This document shows positions 13,501 to 24,045 of a stretch of 64,000 bases of DNA, piece by piece. The notes below the pieces were generated by a model. That model searched no databases, had not been told where the DNA came from, and saw only the letters and a list, made by a program, of their open reading frames with translations. The stretch's first letter is position 1. Every line of letters starts with the position of its first letter. The stretch covers positions 3,261,370-3,325,369 of the forward strand of contig NC_049984.1 in NCBI RefSeq assembly GCF_000003815.2. Reading direction: 5' to 3'. The position numbers were made by a program, and so were the translations under genes. The DNA is from Branchiostoma floridae (lineage: Eukaryota > Chordata > Leptocardii > Amphioxiformes > Branchiostomatidae).

Positions 13501-14409
13501 CTCCAGCCAATGGACTGTCGGCAAGACTGTGGACAAAATAGCTTCCGTCTGCAAGCTCAGGAATGACAACAATGTTGCAACTGCCAAGGTGGGAGAAAAC
13601 ATTTTCTTGACTGACTATGCTGGGTAATAAGGAAAATGATTTGCCAGTGGAGCTTTGCTATCATGGGGGTTGAATTGGGGGATGATACTGTAAATGCAGA
13701 AATGTTCGCGGTGATTTTATGTTCGTTGTTTTCGCGATGACTTCACTGCAAACTTAAAACCACCGTGAACATTTTTCATTTCAGTATGAGACTGCAGTCT
13801 ATGGCACTACGGCAAACTTAAAACCGCGAACACTCCATTTTCCAGCTACCGCGAAAGTAAATCCCTGCGAACTTAAATGCATTTCCAGTAGGCTTAGTGT
13901 GGACTCTCCTGGCCAATTATGTACCCATTTTTTTTGCCAAAATTTCCGGTTCGTTTCCTTGCAAGAGGACCCAGTGAAGGCTAAGAACATTGGTGATCCT
14001 GAAATTCTGGCTTGAAGTGGTGTGGTTGTGGGGACACCTAGCAGGTGATAACAGAACTGCATGGTTCTCATGGTGGCTTTTACTTTATTTTAGTGATGGG
14101 TGTGCTGCATTGTGTTATGCCATGGCAGGATGCTCTGAATTTTACTGACATGTCAAAAATCATTCTTTTATCCTTCAGAAGACCAAAAAGGGTCCTCAAA
14201 AACCCCAAACCAAAACGGATCATTTTTTTTGTCTTTTCCAGAAATTACGACTGTGTCACTCTGAGACTGGAAACGTTTTTCCCATTGCTGATAAACTGAA
14301 CTTACTCCTCAAAGCCACCGAGCCGGTTTACAATGGCGGGAATGTTGTTCTGGAGTATGTGGACAATGAGTGTACATGCTTGTCTGAAGTAGAGGACTAC
14401 ATCTCTTGA
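7595..14409 (+). CDS. ZFAND1: ZFAND1, AN1-type zinc finger protein 1 (8 coding exons, complete)
   Basis: ZFAND1 brings p97/VCP and the 26S proteasome to stress granules for clearance after arsenite-type stress (known for human ZFAND1 and yeast Cuz1). Coding exons: 7595-7652, 8406-8448, 9575-9614, 10770-10897, 11374-11465, 11861-11985, 13433-13588 and 14242-14409. All have GT donors and AG acceptors and join in phase to 269 codons plus stop. Finger 1 uses Cys11, Cys16, Cys26, Cys29, Cys34, His37, His43, Cys45. Finger 2 uses Cys65, Cys70, Cys80, Cys83, Cys88, His91, His97, Cys99. A Lys-rich linker (about 130-160) with AAKVALMKLKM leads to a ubiquitin-like C-terminus from TERIYLQVFLPKG (163) to the end. 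Human ZFAND1 is 268 residues. The start AAAGATGGCGG has a good context, and MAEL-x-G-Q matches family N-termini. Introns 2, 3, 5 and 6 carry MITEs or SINEs; exons are intact. Confidence 0.97.
7854..7919. repeat. GGGA/G-tract simple repeat
   Basis: Tandem GGGAGG units pass into long G runs and GGGTGGGTGATGGG on the + strand, in ZFAND1 intron 1. At least four G3+ tracts with short loops could form a G-quadruplex in the nascent RNA. Confidence 0.85.
7920..8368 (-). mobile_element. tRNA-derived SINE, interrupted by a palindromic MITE
   Basis: Read on the minus strand from 8368, it starts with a tRNA-like A box (TAGCTCAACTGGTAGCAGCC) and a B box (GTTCGAATC, 8242-8250). It then has a body with GACGTAAAATGGTGGTCCCG (7985-8005). 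The copy is split near the B box by the MITE at 8121-8240; TTCGAACT occurs on both sides of the insertion. Confidence 0.75.
8121..8240. mobile_element. Palindromic MITE (GGTATCCAGCCGTATTA)
   Basis: Inverted ends TGGTATCCAGCCGTATTA and complement enclose AGCTCCCAGGTC ... GACAGAAGAGACTCGGG and a central hairpin TCCTCTCTGCAAATACAGAGAGGA. The host SINE's TTCGAACT is duplicated on both sides. The same family is at 6095-6626. Confidence 0.75.
8524..9148. mobile_element. Outer palindromic MITE hosting a second MITE (intron 2)
   Basis: TGTCAAAGGTAAAGGCCCCT at the left and its near-complement (AGGGGCCATTACCTTTGACA) at the right form a second pair of inverted repeats outside the element at 8567-9062. 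This indicates a MITE inside a MITE in ZFAND1 intron 2. Confidence 0.75.
8567..9062. mobile_element. MITE, TIR TACAGTCAAACCTG
   Basis: Inverted ends TACAGTCAAACCTGCCCGAG and complement (GACAGGTTTGACTGTA) enclose about 500 bp with repeated CGACCAC/CGACCGC motifs. A relative at 47107-47351 shares the right end; fragments are near 24515-24580. TA at both tips suggests Tc1/mariner-type mobilisation. Confidence 0.82.
9697..10341. mobile_element. 645-bp near-perfect palindrome, piggyBac-type (TTAA), intron 3
   Basis: The ends ACACCCTCCGCTTTAATTTG and complement are flanked by TTAA at 9693-9696 and 10342-10345, the signature of piggyBac-type integration. The arms of about 300 bp are inverted copies. 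The inner part is an array of the self-complementary TTATGCATAATTATGCATAA spaced by variants of GGTTCCAAGAG/GTTTCCAATGG. The minus-strand and plus-strand short ORFs here are mirror images of one repeat and not genes. Confidence 0.85.
10927..11058. mobile_element. Short MITE fragment (TTAGGCCTCGG)
   Basis: Inverted TTAGGCCTCGG / TCGAGGCTTAA enclose CTGACCTACCCTAGAAAGAG and CCAGTTAGAATTTTTATTCA. The same interior recurs at about 30930-31040 and 48170-48290. It lies in ZFAND1 intron 4. Confidence 0.55.
11631..11755 (+). mobile_element. SINE fragment (family C) in intron 5
   Basis: GGGGTAGGGAATTTCCTGAGCAG ... TTTCTGACTTAGGGAGAAGAG is the reverse complement of segments at 49360-49480 and 58385-58530. 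The latter is part of a tRNA-headed SINE. Confidence 0.6.
12330..12600 (+). mobile_element. tRNA-headed SINE (family A), within the foldback loop
   Basis: A B-box-like AGATTGATCCCGGC is followed by TGTGTTGCTCACCCGACATG and GGGTTGCAGTCCTTAGGAC, then GGACGTTAAGCC. The end is AGCTCTTCAGTGAGCTAAA. The same segments, reversed, occur at 34329-34690 and 62034-62190. Confidence 0.65.
12914..13310. mobile_element. MITE, TIR CACCTTTCTCACGCGGCGGC, nested
   Basis: Perfect ~32-bp TIRs start CACCTTTCTCACGCGGCGGC. TATA flanks both sides (12910-12913, 13311-13314), either a TATA duplication or TA plus terminal TA. The 397-bp element has no ORF and interrupts the right arm of the foldback 12021-13382. Confidence 0.88.
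13686..13890. mobile_element. MITE, TIR TACTGTAAATGCA (GCGAAC-rich), copy 1
   Basis: Ends TACTGTAAATGCAGAAATG and ...TTAAATGCATTTCCAGTA enclose repeated GCGAACTTAA/TTCGCGGTG motifs and a central GACTGCAGTC dyad. Related copies are at 34813-35023, 38751-38947 and 59787-59998, with degenerate ones near 51392-51570 and 55200-55331. It lies in ZFAND1 intron 7. Confidence 0.82.
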
Positions 14410-14540
14410 TGATTCTGAACGGATATGGATTCTGGAATAACAAGATTGCTTGTGCACAACAAAGTGCTTTACTCCTCTGAGGTTTCGGTGACCAATTGTA
14501 CTGTTCACCTCAGGACAATACTGACTGGTTCTACTCTAAT

Positions 14541-14870
14541 CTCCAAGCATATCTCGCGTGGCATAAGATAGTATCATAAGCTGGGGAAGGAGTTTAGCCG
14601 GCAGAGGAGATAATTGGCCACCGTAGCTAGATGTCGATGCTTCTGTATGAAGAATGCGGTCCCAAATGTGACAGACGGTCTCCAAAACGTCGGCTAGGTA
14701 AAAAAGACTCTTTCTTCACAACCCTTTTTTTTTGTTTCCACTGACGTTTCAGAGACCGTCTGTCACCTTCTTCAGGACAATTCTGACTGGTTCATAACTA
14801 CAGCTACAGGTGTTGCTGCTTACAGATGCGGTCAGAAACGTAAAGAATTTGCATATATCATCTACTTCTT
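14541..14870. repeat. Repeat fragments with inverted GACGGTCTC arms
   Basis: CTCCAAGCATATCTCGCG and GCATAAGATAGTATCA match an arm of the MITE at 32212-32377. Then GACAGACGGTCTCCAAAACG (14670) and its complement (14741-14764) form an inverted pair around a short spacer. The minus strand at 14746-14775 carries the CTGAAGA ... GAAAC hairpin motif. This is the 3' UTR/downstream zone of ZFAND1. Confidence 0.5.
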
Positions 14871-15189
14871 AAGAATGTGGTCCCAAACATGACTGAGCCT
14901 ATACACAACTTATCACGGTTGTTGCTGGTAATCAGTGACTTACAAGGCAGATGATAGTATCCACAGTATTTGCGGTCATGTCTAGATTTTCTTCATCCAT
15001 ATGGTACAACTTTCTTCTCTATACGCAAAGTGAACTCCCCGTTTGGAGTTTGTTTCTGTGTGTGCAAAGACGTAAAGATGCAATTGTTGCAGGAATGGGA
15101 GAAAATGTGTCGATAAGTTTCTGCTTTGTACAATAATGTGCATTGGCTAGATGCTGCTCAATGTACAGTGTTGAATACGTATAGAGTAA

Positions 15190-15195
15190 AATAAA
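15190..15195 (+). terminator. Candidate polyadenylation signal of ZFAND1
   Basis: AATAAA lies about 780 bases after the stop; another is near 15384. The 3' end used cannot be chosen from sequence alone. Confidence 0.4.
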
Positions 15196-16369
15196 AAGCA
15201 AAGGAAAGAGATGATGCTGATGAAAGCAGAGTAAAAGAGGAAAAAATGTCAATAAAAGGTCAATTGCAAAAACCACTATTGATTTGGTGTTTATGACTTT
15301 TAAGTGAAAGATTGAAAGTATGTTAAAAACAACCACAAGCATAAAATGTATTGAATTCTGGCCGCAATTCAGGAAAATGTATGAATAAACAAACTTTCCA
15401 CTAGTAAGTTGCACTTTTTAATAAGTTTAGCTACTTTTCTGCAGTGTCCTTGCCCAGGCAAAATACTTCTTCCAGAGCCACGGACAATCTAAACCAGGGT
15501 TCCGTATTGGCCTGTGGAACTAAAAGGGTCACCCCTTGCCCCTCTGAGGCAGCCCTGTGGAACAAAGTTTTAAGGCAATAGGAAGGAGGTCAAACAGGTC
15601 GATTGGACCAAATTGATGTCCTTCATTCACTGACATGTATTTCTTTGTGCTTCGTGTCCGAGTGAATTCCCTGCACTCTCACAGCACCGCACATGAAAAA
15701 CAAATCAAAATCAAAATTTTCCGGGTCATTTTACTAGAACTCTGCAGAAACTTCTTGGTATTAGTGCTGCATTGTTGTTAAATAACCCAGTGTTGTTCAT
15801 CGATATTGTATCCCCCAGATTTTTCTTATTTTTCTTGTCATATTAATCAGACAAAATGAAGGCCTTTGCTGTCAATTGTCCGTCATTTAGAAGAAAATTA
15901 GTCATTTCTGTGAGAGACTGAGTGACTGTGAAGAATGTCACCAAATAGCTGTTTTGGGTCAAAAATTGCTTTTTGTCATGTTTCTTTTTACCACAAATAA
16001 CGTTTCCAGCGACAGGGCACCCCTTTTCTATCGGAAACCTTGCATGAATTGTCTGTTAAAGTGAGGTTCGGAGAAGCGCTATAGGCCCATTCTGAGAAAG
16101 TTTCAAATCGGCCCCAAGTTGTAAACAAGTCATTCAACTTTCAAGCTCTGAATTGTGTCGGAACAAGGCCGAACAGGTCAATTGGACCAAATAAACGTCC
16201 GTCATTCACCGACATGTATTTCTTTGTGCTTCGTGTCAGAGTGGATTCCCTGTGCACTTACAGCATCGCTTATGAAAAACAAATCAAAATCAAAATTTTC
16301 AGGGTCATTCTACTAGAACTCTGCAAAAACTTTCTAGTATTCATTAGTGTGCGATAGCTAACAAACGGA

Positions 16370-16560
16370 GTTGGCTTCAGGAAGAGCATGTGACCGTAAA
16401 ACCCCTGCTTCAAACCCTAAGGCTTATTTTGATGAGATGTTGTTTTGTCTGATGACCTGGTGGTCAGCAGTTAGACCTGAACAACATCCCGCAGCGTCCA
16501 ACGCTTGCAAGACGGGGAACGACGGACACTAAATCGGACAGAGGAAGAGCTGGAATGCTG
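16370..16560. other. Possible insertion inside the tandem array
   Basis: About 190 bases (from GTTGGCTTCAGGAAGAGC to AGAGGAAGAGCTGG) are absent from the other array units and account for the longest spacing (796). This looks like an unidentified insertion; no TIR or TSD was found. Confidence 0.35.
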
Positions 16561-17185
16561 CCTTGTTGTCTGATTACCCAGATTGAGTGTTGTACATCAT
16601 ATCCCCCAGATTTTTGTCATTTTTCTTTATCAAACTGACAAAATGAAGATCTTTATTATCAATTGTTAGTCATTATCCTTGGAAAATTAGTCTTTTCTGT
16701 GCAGCAGCCGAAGAATTCCAGAAAATTGCAGCTTTGGAGTGAAAAATCGCTTTTGATTATCATGTTTTTTTTACCAAAAATAACATTTCCGCAGAAAATC
16801 AGAACTTAGTCTATCAATCAGCAACAGGGCACCCTTTTCTATCAGAAACATTGCATGAATTTTCCGTTCAAGCGAGGTTTGGAGAAGTTCGTAGCCCCAT
16901 TTCTGAGAAAGAGTCAGATTGGCCCAGAGTTGTAAAAAAAGTTTTGAACTGTGTCGAAACAAGGTCGAACAGGTCAGTTGGACCAAATAAACGTCCTTCA
17001 TTCACCAACATGAATTCTGTGTAGTTCGTGTTAGAGTGAATTCCCTGTGCACTTACAGCACCGCTTATGAAAAACAAATAAAAATTTTCAGGGTCATTCT
17101 ACTAGAACTCTGCAAAAATTTCTTGCTACTTGTGCGCAATAGTAATTAATGCTGCCTTGTCGTCTGATTACCAGATCCAAGCTGG

Positions 17186-17245
17186 TGTGTTATGCCGGAG
17201 GGCGGTTTTACCTGTGGTTATATTGATACAGATACAGATTGAGTG
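17186..17245 (+). mobile_element. SINE tail (GTGTGTTACGCCGGAGGGCGG type)
   Basis: GCTGGTGTGTTATGCCGGAG, then GGCGGTTTTACC and TGATACAGATACAG, match tails at 50719-50770 and 51162-51205. It is inserted in the tandem array. Confidence 0.5.
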
Positions 17246-19149
17246 TTGTACAAAGTAGTTGTTTGGAGTGAAAAATTGCTTTTGATTATGTTATTTTTAC
17301 CAAAAAGTTCCACAGAAAATCTTAGTCTTTCGGTCAGTGACAAGACCCTACCGGAAACATCGCATGAATTGTCTGGAAAACGAGGTTATGAGAAGCGCTA
17401 GCCCTTTTCTGAGAAAGAGTGACTCAAATCGGCCCCAAGTCGTAATATGGCGGGAGAAAGCCGAACAGGTCATTTGGACCAAATGAACGTCCTTCATTCA
17501 CCAACATGAATTCTGTGTAGTTCGTGTCGGAGTGAATTCCTCTGGAAGTATTCCTCCTATGCTCTCTTATTATACAGCACTGTAACTGATGAAAAACACA
17601 TTAAAATTTTCAGGGTCATTCTACTAGAACTCTGCAAATACTTCCTGGTATTAGGGTCTCATTCATGCATTACTCAGAGTGGCCACCCTAAAAGACTGCC
17701 GAGCCAAAAAAGGAACGGCTGCATGGACGCTTGTTTTTAGTGCTGAGAAATTCACTTCCAGCCAGCCACTTTCTGAGAAGGAGTCAGATTGATGCCGAGT
17801 TGTGAAAAAGGTCTGAACTATGTTGGGAGAAAGCGAACAGGTCAATTGGACCAAATGAACATCCTTGATTCAACGACATGAATTCTGTGTAGTTCGTGTC
17901 AGAGTGAATTCCTCTGGAAACATTCCTCCTGTGCCCTCGTATTATACAGCTCTGTAACTCCGTTAAAACGAGGTTTGGAGAAGTTCAGATTGACTTCGAG
18001 TCATGAAACAAAAAGCTCTGAACTGTGTCAGGAGAAAGCCGAACAGGTCAATTGGACCAAATCAACGTCCTTCATTCACTGACATGAGTGTTTTGTACAC
18101 TTGTTGTTCGTGTCGGAGTTAAGTCCTCTGGAAACATTCCTCCTCTGCCCTCTTATTATACAGCACTGTAACTCATAAAAAACAGTCATCCAAATTTTCA
18201 GGGTCATTCTACTAGAACTGCAAATACTTCCTGGTATTAGGGTCTCATTCATGCATTACTCAGAGTGGCCACCCTAGAAGAGTGCCAAGCCAAAAAATGA
18301 ATGGCTGCATGGACGCTTGTTTTTAGCGCTGAGAAATTCACTTCCAGCCAGCCACTTTCTGAGAAGGAGTCAGATTGATGCCGAGTTGTGAAAAAGGTCT
18401 GAACTGTGTCGGGAGAAAGCGAACAGGTCAATTGGACCAAACGAACGTCCTTCATTCACCAACATGAATTCTGTGCAGTTCGTGTCGGAGTGAATTCCTC
18501 TGGAAACATTCCTCCTGTGCTCTCGTATTATACAGCACTGTACTAGTAACTCATGAAAAACACATGTCATTTTCAGTGTCATTCTGTAGAACATGGAAAG
18601 TTTTGCAGCAGAGATGGGCGTGCCCTTTTTTTCTCAGAAATGTGGGGAACGACTCAAGTCATTTAACTATATGTAGTGTAGTTGTATTCTAAGTTTTGCA
18701 AAACTTTTTCAGAGGCCAGTGTGAAAGGTATTTTGAGGAAGAAATCTTTTGCAACCTTAATACACATATTTTTATTCCTCCTACGCCTTGATGACCATCA
18801 CACCCCAAATCATAAAAAAAGCTCTGAACTGGGTCGGAAGGAAGCCGAACAGGTCAATTGGACCAAATGAACGTCCTTCAGTCACCGACATCAATTCTGT
18901 GTACTTCGTGTCGGAGTGAAGTCTACTGGAAATCTGCCCTCTTACAGCACAGTGATTTTAACTCAAGAAAAACACATCAAAATTTCCGGGGTCATTCTGT
19001 AGAAGTAACGTTAATGAACCACAGAAAGTTTTACAGCAGAGATGGGTGTGCCTTTTTTTCTCAGAGATGTGCGGAACTACTTGAGTCGTTTAACTATACT
19101 GTATTTGTATCCCGTATCCTGTATGAAGAAATCTTCTCAACCTCACACT

Positions 19150-20870
19150 AATTCCTCCTTGATGAGCAATGGAAATCTTACTTTATAAAGTTTAAATGAT
19201 TCTGATGTGGCTTCTTTTCACCCTCAGAGTCTGTTTCACTTTGGAGAGTGCAACACAAATGTACGAAATTTGTTTTTGATAGTTAGCCATTAGTAAGTAT
19301 AAAACTGGGGCAATCACTGTAGTATGGAGGTCACTACAGTTACTGTAGGTACTAAAAACAGGCTGCCATTGCAGACTCTTGCACTTAAGCCCTGCCTACC
19401 TTACCAAGTAGTCTGCCCACCCAATGAAATAAAATGATGATATTCCAGCCCATCTTTTGAAAAACAACAACCAACATGTTAGATTAGTTTGGCTCAAGAG
19501 AACTGTAGCCGTTAGTTTCTGTTTTTCGCCCTAACTTTATCTGAACGTCTAAATCTTCAGGGATTCCACCGTCACTGCATTTGATGATGCTGTTTACGGA
19601 TATGTGGGAATGAAAATGGTGCTAAATTGAGTTGAGACAGACAAACCACATGATCCTGCTGACCCCCATTAGGGGGGGGTCATCCGTATCCTAGCAACCA
19701 CGGAACACTATCTCATGACATCATCAGGAGATTGTTCTAATGGAGTTTGGAGGTGGGAAGGTCAGGCTGGGCTTTTAACGACCCATTGTTCCACAGGAAC
19801 TAGATTTCCAGAAATATCTGTTCCCGAAATGGATGTCAAGTTGTTTTTCCCCTCTTCCAATAGCTTGTGGCTATGGAAACCAAATACTTTGCTCCAGATG
19901 TTGACACGTAGTTAGCAAAGTCTCTGATGGATTAAAGTGCTTCATCAAGCATTTCTGTGACCTTCCAGTAAAAGGAGGGCAGGAGGCCAGGCGAATGGTG
20001 GCTCTGACATAATTTCCCTGTGGTACTGGATGTACCATAAAAGTGGTTTACAGTCATCATTGGTGTGTCAGACTGTTCATTGATATGCATACGCTGTAAT
20101 GAAAGTATTTAGGAATGGATAGTAAACCTAACGTGTTAAGAACCTTTTTTTTTTAGTTTTTGATATCTTTGCTGTTACTTTTAATTTGTATTATGTATCA
20201 TTGGAAATCTTCTTGTCTTTCAAAATGGTACCCCAATTTGCAATTATGGTAGTTTATTTGTGGAACAAGCACCAGGGCTGACTATAAAAGTGGGTCAGAA
20301 AATCTAACGATTGTAGAAAGTTCGACTTAAGTTCCAGATCTCAGGACCTGGAGCTATTTGGCACAATGCCAAGACTAAGCAAAGTACCGCATATACAAAT
20401 ATGGTCATCCAGCTTGTGTGATGATATCTTAAACCTCTTCTTCTATCTTTGAAGATTCCTGGAAAGATTGCAAGAAGATTCTTTCAAAATCCTGTAAAAT
20501 CCAGGCAGGTTTGAAGAATTGCTATCAAACAATATGAAAGTTTGTGATCACACATGTTTGCTATAGTTTAAGTCTCTGAAATATATTTATGATTATGAAT
20601 ACACTTCACTGCATGTAGGTTTTAATTTAGGAATAGTCTTGATGTACTCCAAACAATCTTTTAATCTTTATTCATCAAATCAAACCGTCAAATTTGTGTC
20701 CTTGTCAGATTTGTAACCCGAGAACAATCAATTAATCAGGAACACTCGATTAATCAAACCAATTGTTTATTGAAGTATTCAAGGATCCATAAGAACAGTA
20801 TTAAATTTGCCCAAACTTCCTTTAACTAAGATTTACCCCTATAGAAAAAATTCAAAACTTTTCACAGACA
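19150..20870. other. No gene recognised
   Basis: AT-rich single-copy-looking sequence. A modest GC-richer patch at 19620-19900 (with TCCTAGCAACCACGG and an in-frame stretch of 66 codons) has no recognisable family or splice pair. Nothing else stands out. Confidence 0.4.
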
Positions 20871-20871
20871 A

Positions 20872-20945
20872 TCTGGTACAGGACTTGATCCTCTGGACCT
20901 GGATGGTACCTGGACCTGAATTCTCTGTACCGGTACCCACCCCTA
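20872..20945. mobile_element. Right-end fragment of the hAT-type TAGGGGTGGG MITE
   Basis: GGACCTGAATTCTCTGTACC followed by GGTACCCACCCCTA is the right terminus of the family at 1107 and 24046. The left part is lost. Confidence 0.75.
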
Positions 20946-21571
20946 TATACATGTATGCTAGGGTATACGAGCGATCGCGATGATGTCACGGTGACGCAGT
21001 GGTAGGCAAAAAGCAGGTGTTTGGCAAAAGATTGATTTACATACTAACCAGTAATTTGAGTCGCTAATTTGAAGATCAATTTTTGATCCAATCTACTGAC
21101 GTCCTGCTGGGCAACAACGTCCAATACCCAGGATATTAACAACAACAACGATTGCTCGTATTGCCTATACATGTTTTGCTTCAGACGCACTGGTCACAAC
21201 TGACATAGTACCACGTAAATTATTCACTCAGACTCAGTCTACAGAACAGGTTTTAAGTAGAGTCCTTCGATGAAGTTGTAACTTAGACATCCGGGTAATA
21301 AGATATGCCTAATAGCAGTTACTCATTGACAAGCAACTGAATGTGACTTTTGAAACGGACATGCAGACATTTCAGATAGCATCTAGTAAGTTACTAATAT
21401 CTTTCATCAGTGATACGTAAAAGACCAAGTACAGTGACAGATAAAGTAAAGTGGAGTCATTCCATAGATAGCATCTCTCACACCACTGTCACCCCTCAGT
21501 ATGTATATTTTAGTCTCTATGTACATTGGTGCCTCTAGCAGAGGAGGATGCTGGGATCATTAGCCAGCAGC

Positions 21572-21877
21572 TTATGGCATACTATTTAAAAGTTCAACAA
21601 GGGATTGGCGGGATTTGTAGCCTGTTGTACGGCAGAGTGGGGCGTTGATCTTGAGAGAGTTGCAGGTGTGTTGTTCAGAGATGTCCTGCCGAAGGGAAGG
21701 TAACCTTATAAGTCTTGGAACCTGGAGTTGAGCAGAGATGTGGCGATTGACCTTGTCATTCAGTCTCTGAAAGACTCGGAGGATAGAGTCTGTCTGGAGG
21801 ATTCCATAGGTAAGATATCTGTTTTCTTTCTCAAATTCTAACTCGTTTTGTTTCTTGAACTTTATAGTTTGAGACAC
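21572..21877 (-). pseudogene. LINE reverse-transcriptase C-terminal remnant (possible)
   Basis: The minus strand is open for 101 codons and ends NSLKINAPLCRTTGYKSR then VELLNSMP. This resembles the motif after the RT domain in non-LTR elements (P-x-CRT-x2-YK ... LWNSLP). No RT catalytic box is in the fragment and the frame is lost upstream. Decayed and certainly inactive if real. Confidence 0.4.
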
Positions 21878-21879
21878 AA

Positions 21880-24037
21880 TTTATACACTGTACAAAGACG
21901 GCATTGTTGTATTGAAAGTCAGGTGCATTGATTGTTTAATGCTATTTACAAAAGATTTATAGGATATATTAAGAAGAATTAGGCAAAATTGCATTCTTGC
22001 ATAGTTGTAATCCGTTGCTGTCAGAATAGGATAAATGATCTTTGCCTTCTTTTGTTGCTTGGGAAAAATGTTCGCAAAGTTCCAAATAGATTAAATCAAA
22101 CGTCAAGGTGAAAGAATCTCGTTGACACAGCTTGCAATCTCATTCTTTGTTTGGGAAAAATTACCTTGTTCTAATTGTATGATGTAATCTAAAGTAAACT
22201 TCAGATGTTTGCCAAAATGAAGATGAATAAGTTGCATCTACTGCATGTGACAGTCCCTTCTAAAGTGTCTTGGTTTGATTGCAATCAAGCTTACAACACC
22301 TCACCATTGGAACCCCCTAACAGCTGAAGGTACAGCCAGTCTGCTTTTGTGACAGATCAGAATCATCTTTATTGAGCTTTAGACATACAAATACAAGATG
22401 AAAGCTTAAAATACCTAGGTCAACCCTTTTTCTGGACTTACGACGTTCAGAGGGCGCAAGGTAAGACATATTAAAAAGAACAACCGTGTGCGTCGAACTG
22501 CTGAGATACAGACTGTTTTAAAAATCTTTAAACTTATTTGCAGACAAAAATGGCAAAACTAATATATTGCACTAATTGCATATTGCACTATTTCATGTAA
22601 CAGTTACAACTATCTTGAGCTTGAGAATTTTGTTTTGAAAAAGACAATAGAGACAACCTTCAGTTGTTTAATTGTGACAATGTTCAATTCTAGATAAGGC
22701 TAAGGTGGGTCACTAATTGCTTGGCAGTGTATGTTTGCCATTGTAGACACATTTGCATTTGAAGAAAAAAACAGTCTCTAAATGACTCTGTCTGTGCTCT
22801 CTAATGACCAGACTTTTTCAATAGCAGATTCAAAAATTGGTATTTGTTTTTTTTTTCAATCAGAAAGTCCCACATCGTATGCAATCCAAACTTTTTCAAA
22901 AATTTGAAGATTCAAGTAACTTGTCTTATTGAACTGTTACAGTATTTCAACATGATTGGGAAATGAATGCCTGAGTGTCTGAGCACTTCATTCTTTTCCA
23001 TTAAGTTAGGAGTTTGAATTTCTCCCCATTGACGCACGAAAAACAAATTTAGTTCAAAGGATTAGTAAATCAGACAGTTTCAAGATGCAGCGAGGGAATG
23101 TTTCTGACACCTTTGGCACCACTTCGTATCCACAAGAAGATGCTTAAGTTGTAGGTTTCTTAGCTATTCATTTGGTGGTCCAAAAAGGGAACTTTAAATT
23201 GCTTTTTTGGCACTGTACCATGTTAGATTTGTTCCCTAGGCTTATAGAAGAGTCGTCGCGGTGCAGTCAAAGTGAGTTAGAGCTGTTGTTCGGCCAACTG
23301 TTATGTCTATGCTAGCTTGGTTGAGCCATTTGCGCACCAAGATGTTAAAGTTTGGACATGTGATCTTATCAACAGTGTAAACTTTAGAAATGGTGCTCAA
23401 GTTGACGGCTTATCCATTTAGGAAATTTGCGGAATGAAGGCCTTGACATGTACGTCAATAGAGCTTATTTTTTTAAATGGTGCTCAAGTTGAGGGTTTAT
23501 CCATTTAGTTACTTTGTGGAATGAAGGCCTGGTAGTTACATGTCATGTACGTCAATAGGGCTTGTTTTTTTATCCACGCAAGCTTGCTGGCGTATGTACC
23601 AGTCACTACAATCTGCATGTAGAAGTCTGAATCTCCTACCTAAAAATAAGTGACTTTCTGTCTACTTTACCATCAGCTTGTTTTGGTAAAGGCTTGGGTG
23701 GTCAGCGACAGATTGACATTGTTTGACTCTAAATGTCATTGCTCCAGATCTGCTGAATTTTCAAGAAGGTTTGAAGCTGCAGACTGCCATCTCTTCTACA
23801 GAACACCTACTAGTAGACAAGTCTACAATATTTGCAGGTGAGGAATTGGGATTTTCTTATTGCTGTTTTTCGTATCTGACTGATCACAAAAAACATGCAA
23901 CTTCTGAAAATGATTTTCACAGTCTAACTGTGGAGTGATAGTTCAGGTTATCAAGCATTACAAGTTTCAAACAAATTTTTATCTTTTGTATTTAGATATG
24001 AATGGTAAAGGTGTGACAAGTTGTTCTGTGTAATACA
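21880..24037. other. No gene recognised; LINE-tail-like piece and a small duplication
   Basis: At 22350-22420, ATCATCTTTATTGAGC resembles the reversed 3' end of a non-LTR element. At 23388 and 23475, AAATGGTGCTCAAGTTGA starts two tandem copies of an 87-bp unit. The rest is unremarkable AT-rich sequence. Confidence 0.4.
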
Positions 24038-24045
24038 TTGTAGGT

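Larger units (their letters stand above)
15540..19065. repeat. Complex tandem array, 8 copies of a GGTCAATTGGACC unit
   Basis: The anchor CAGGTCAATTGGACCAAAT (with variants) starts at 15595, 16174, 16970, 17466, 17838, 18044, 18424 and 18850. Each is followed by CGTCCTTCATTCAC, a TTCGTGTCGGAGTGAATTCC-like block and TTTTCAGGGTCATTCT. Spacing varies from 206 to 796 because sub-blocks were lost or inserted. The copies at 17838 and 18424 share long flanks, a 586-bp higher-order duplication. Minus-strand ORFs here are repeat artefacts. Confidence 0.88.

Noticed and set aside
13341-13627. Two overlapping ORFs as a separate small gene
   Set aside because: They contain exon 7 of ZFAND1 (13433-13588) with intron read-through on both sides.
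17663-18455. Pair of near-identical minus-strand ORFs
   Set aside because: They lie in the 586-bp duplicated unit of the 15.5-19.1 kb array and have no start context or homology.
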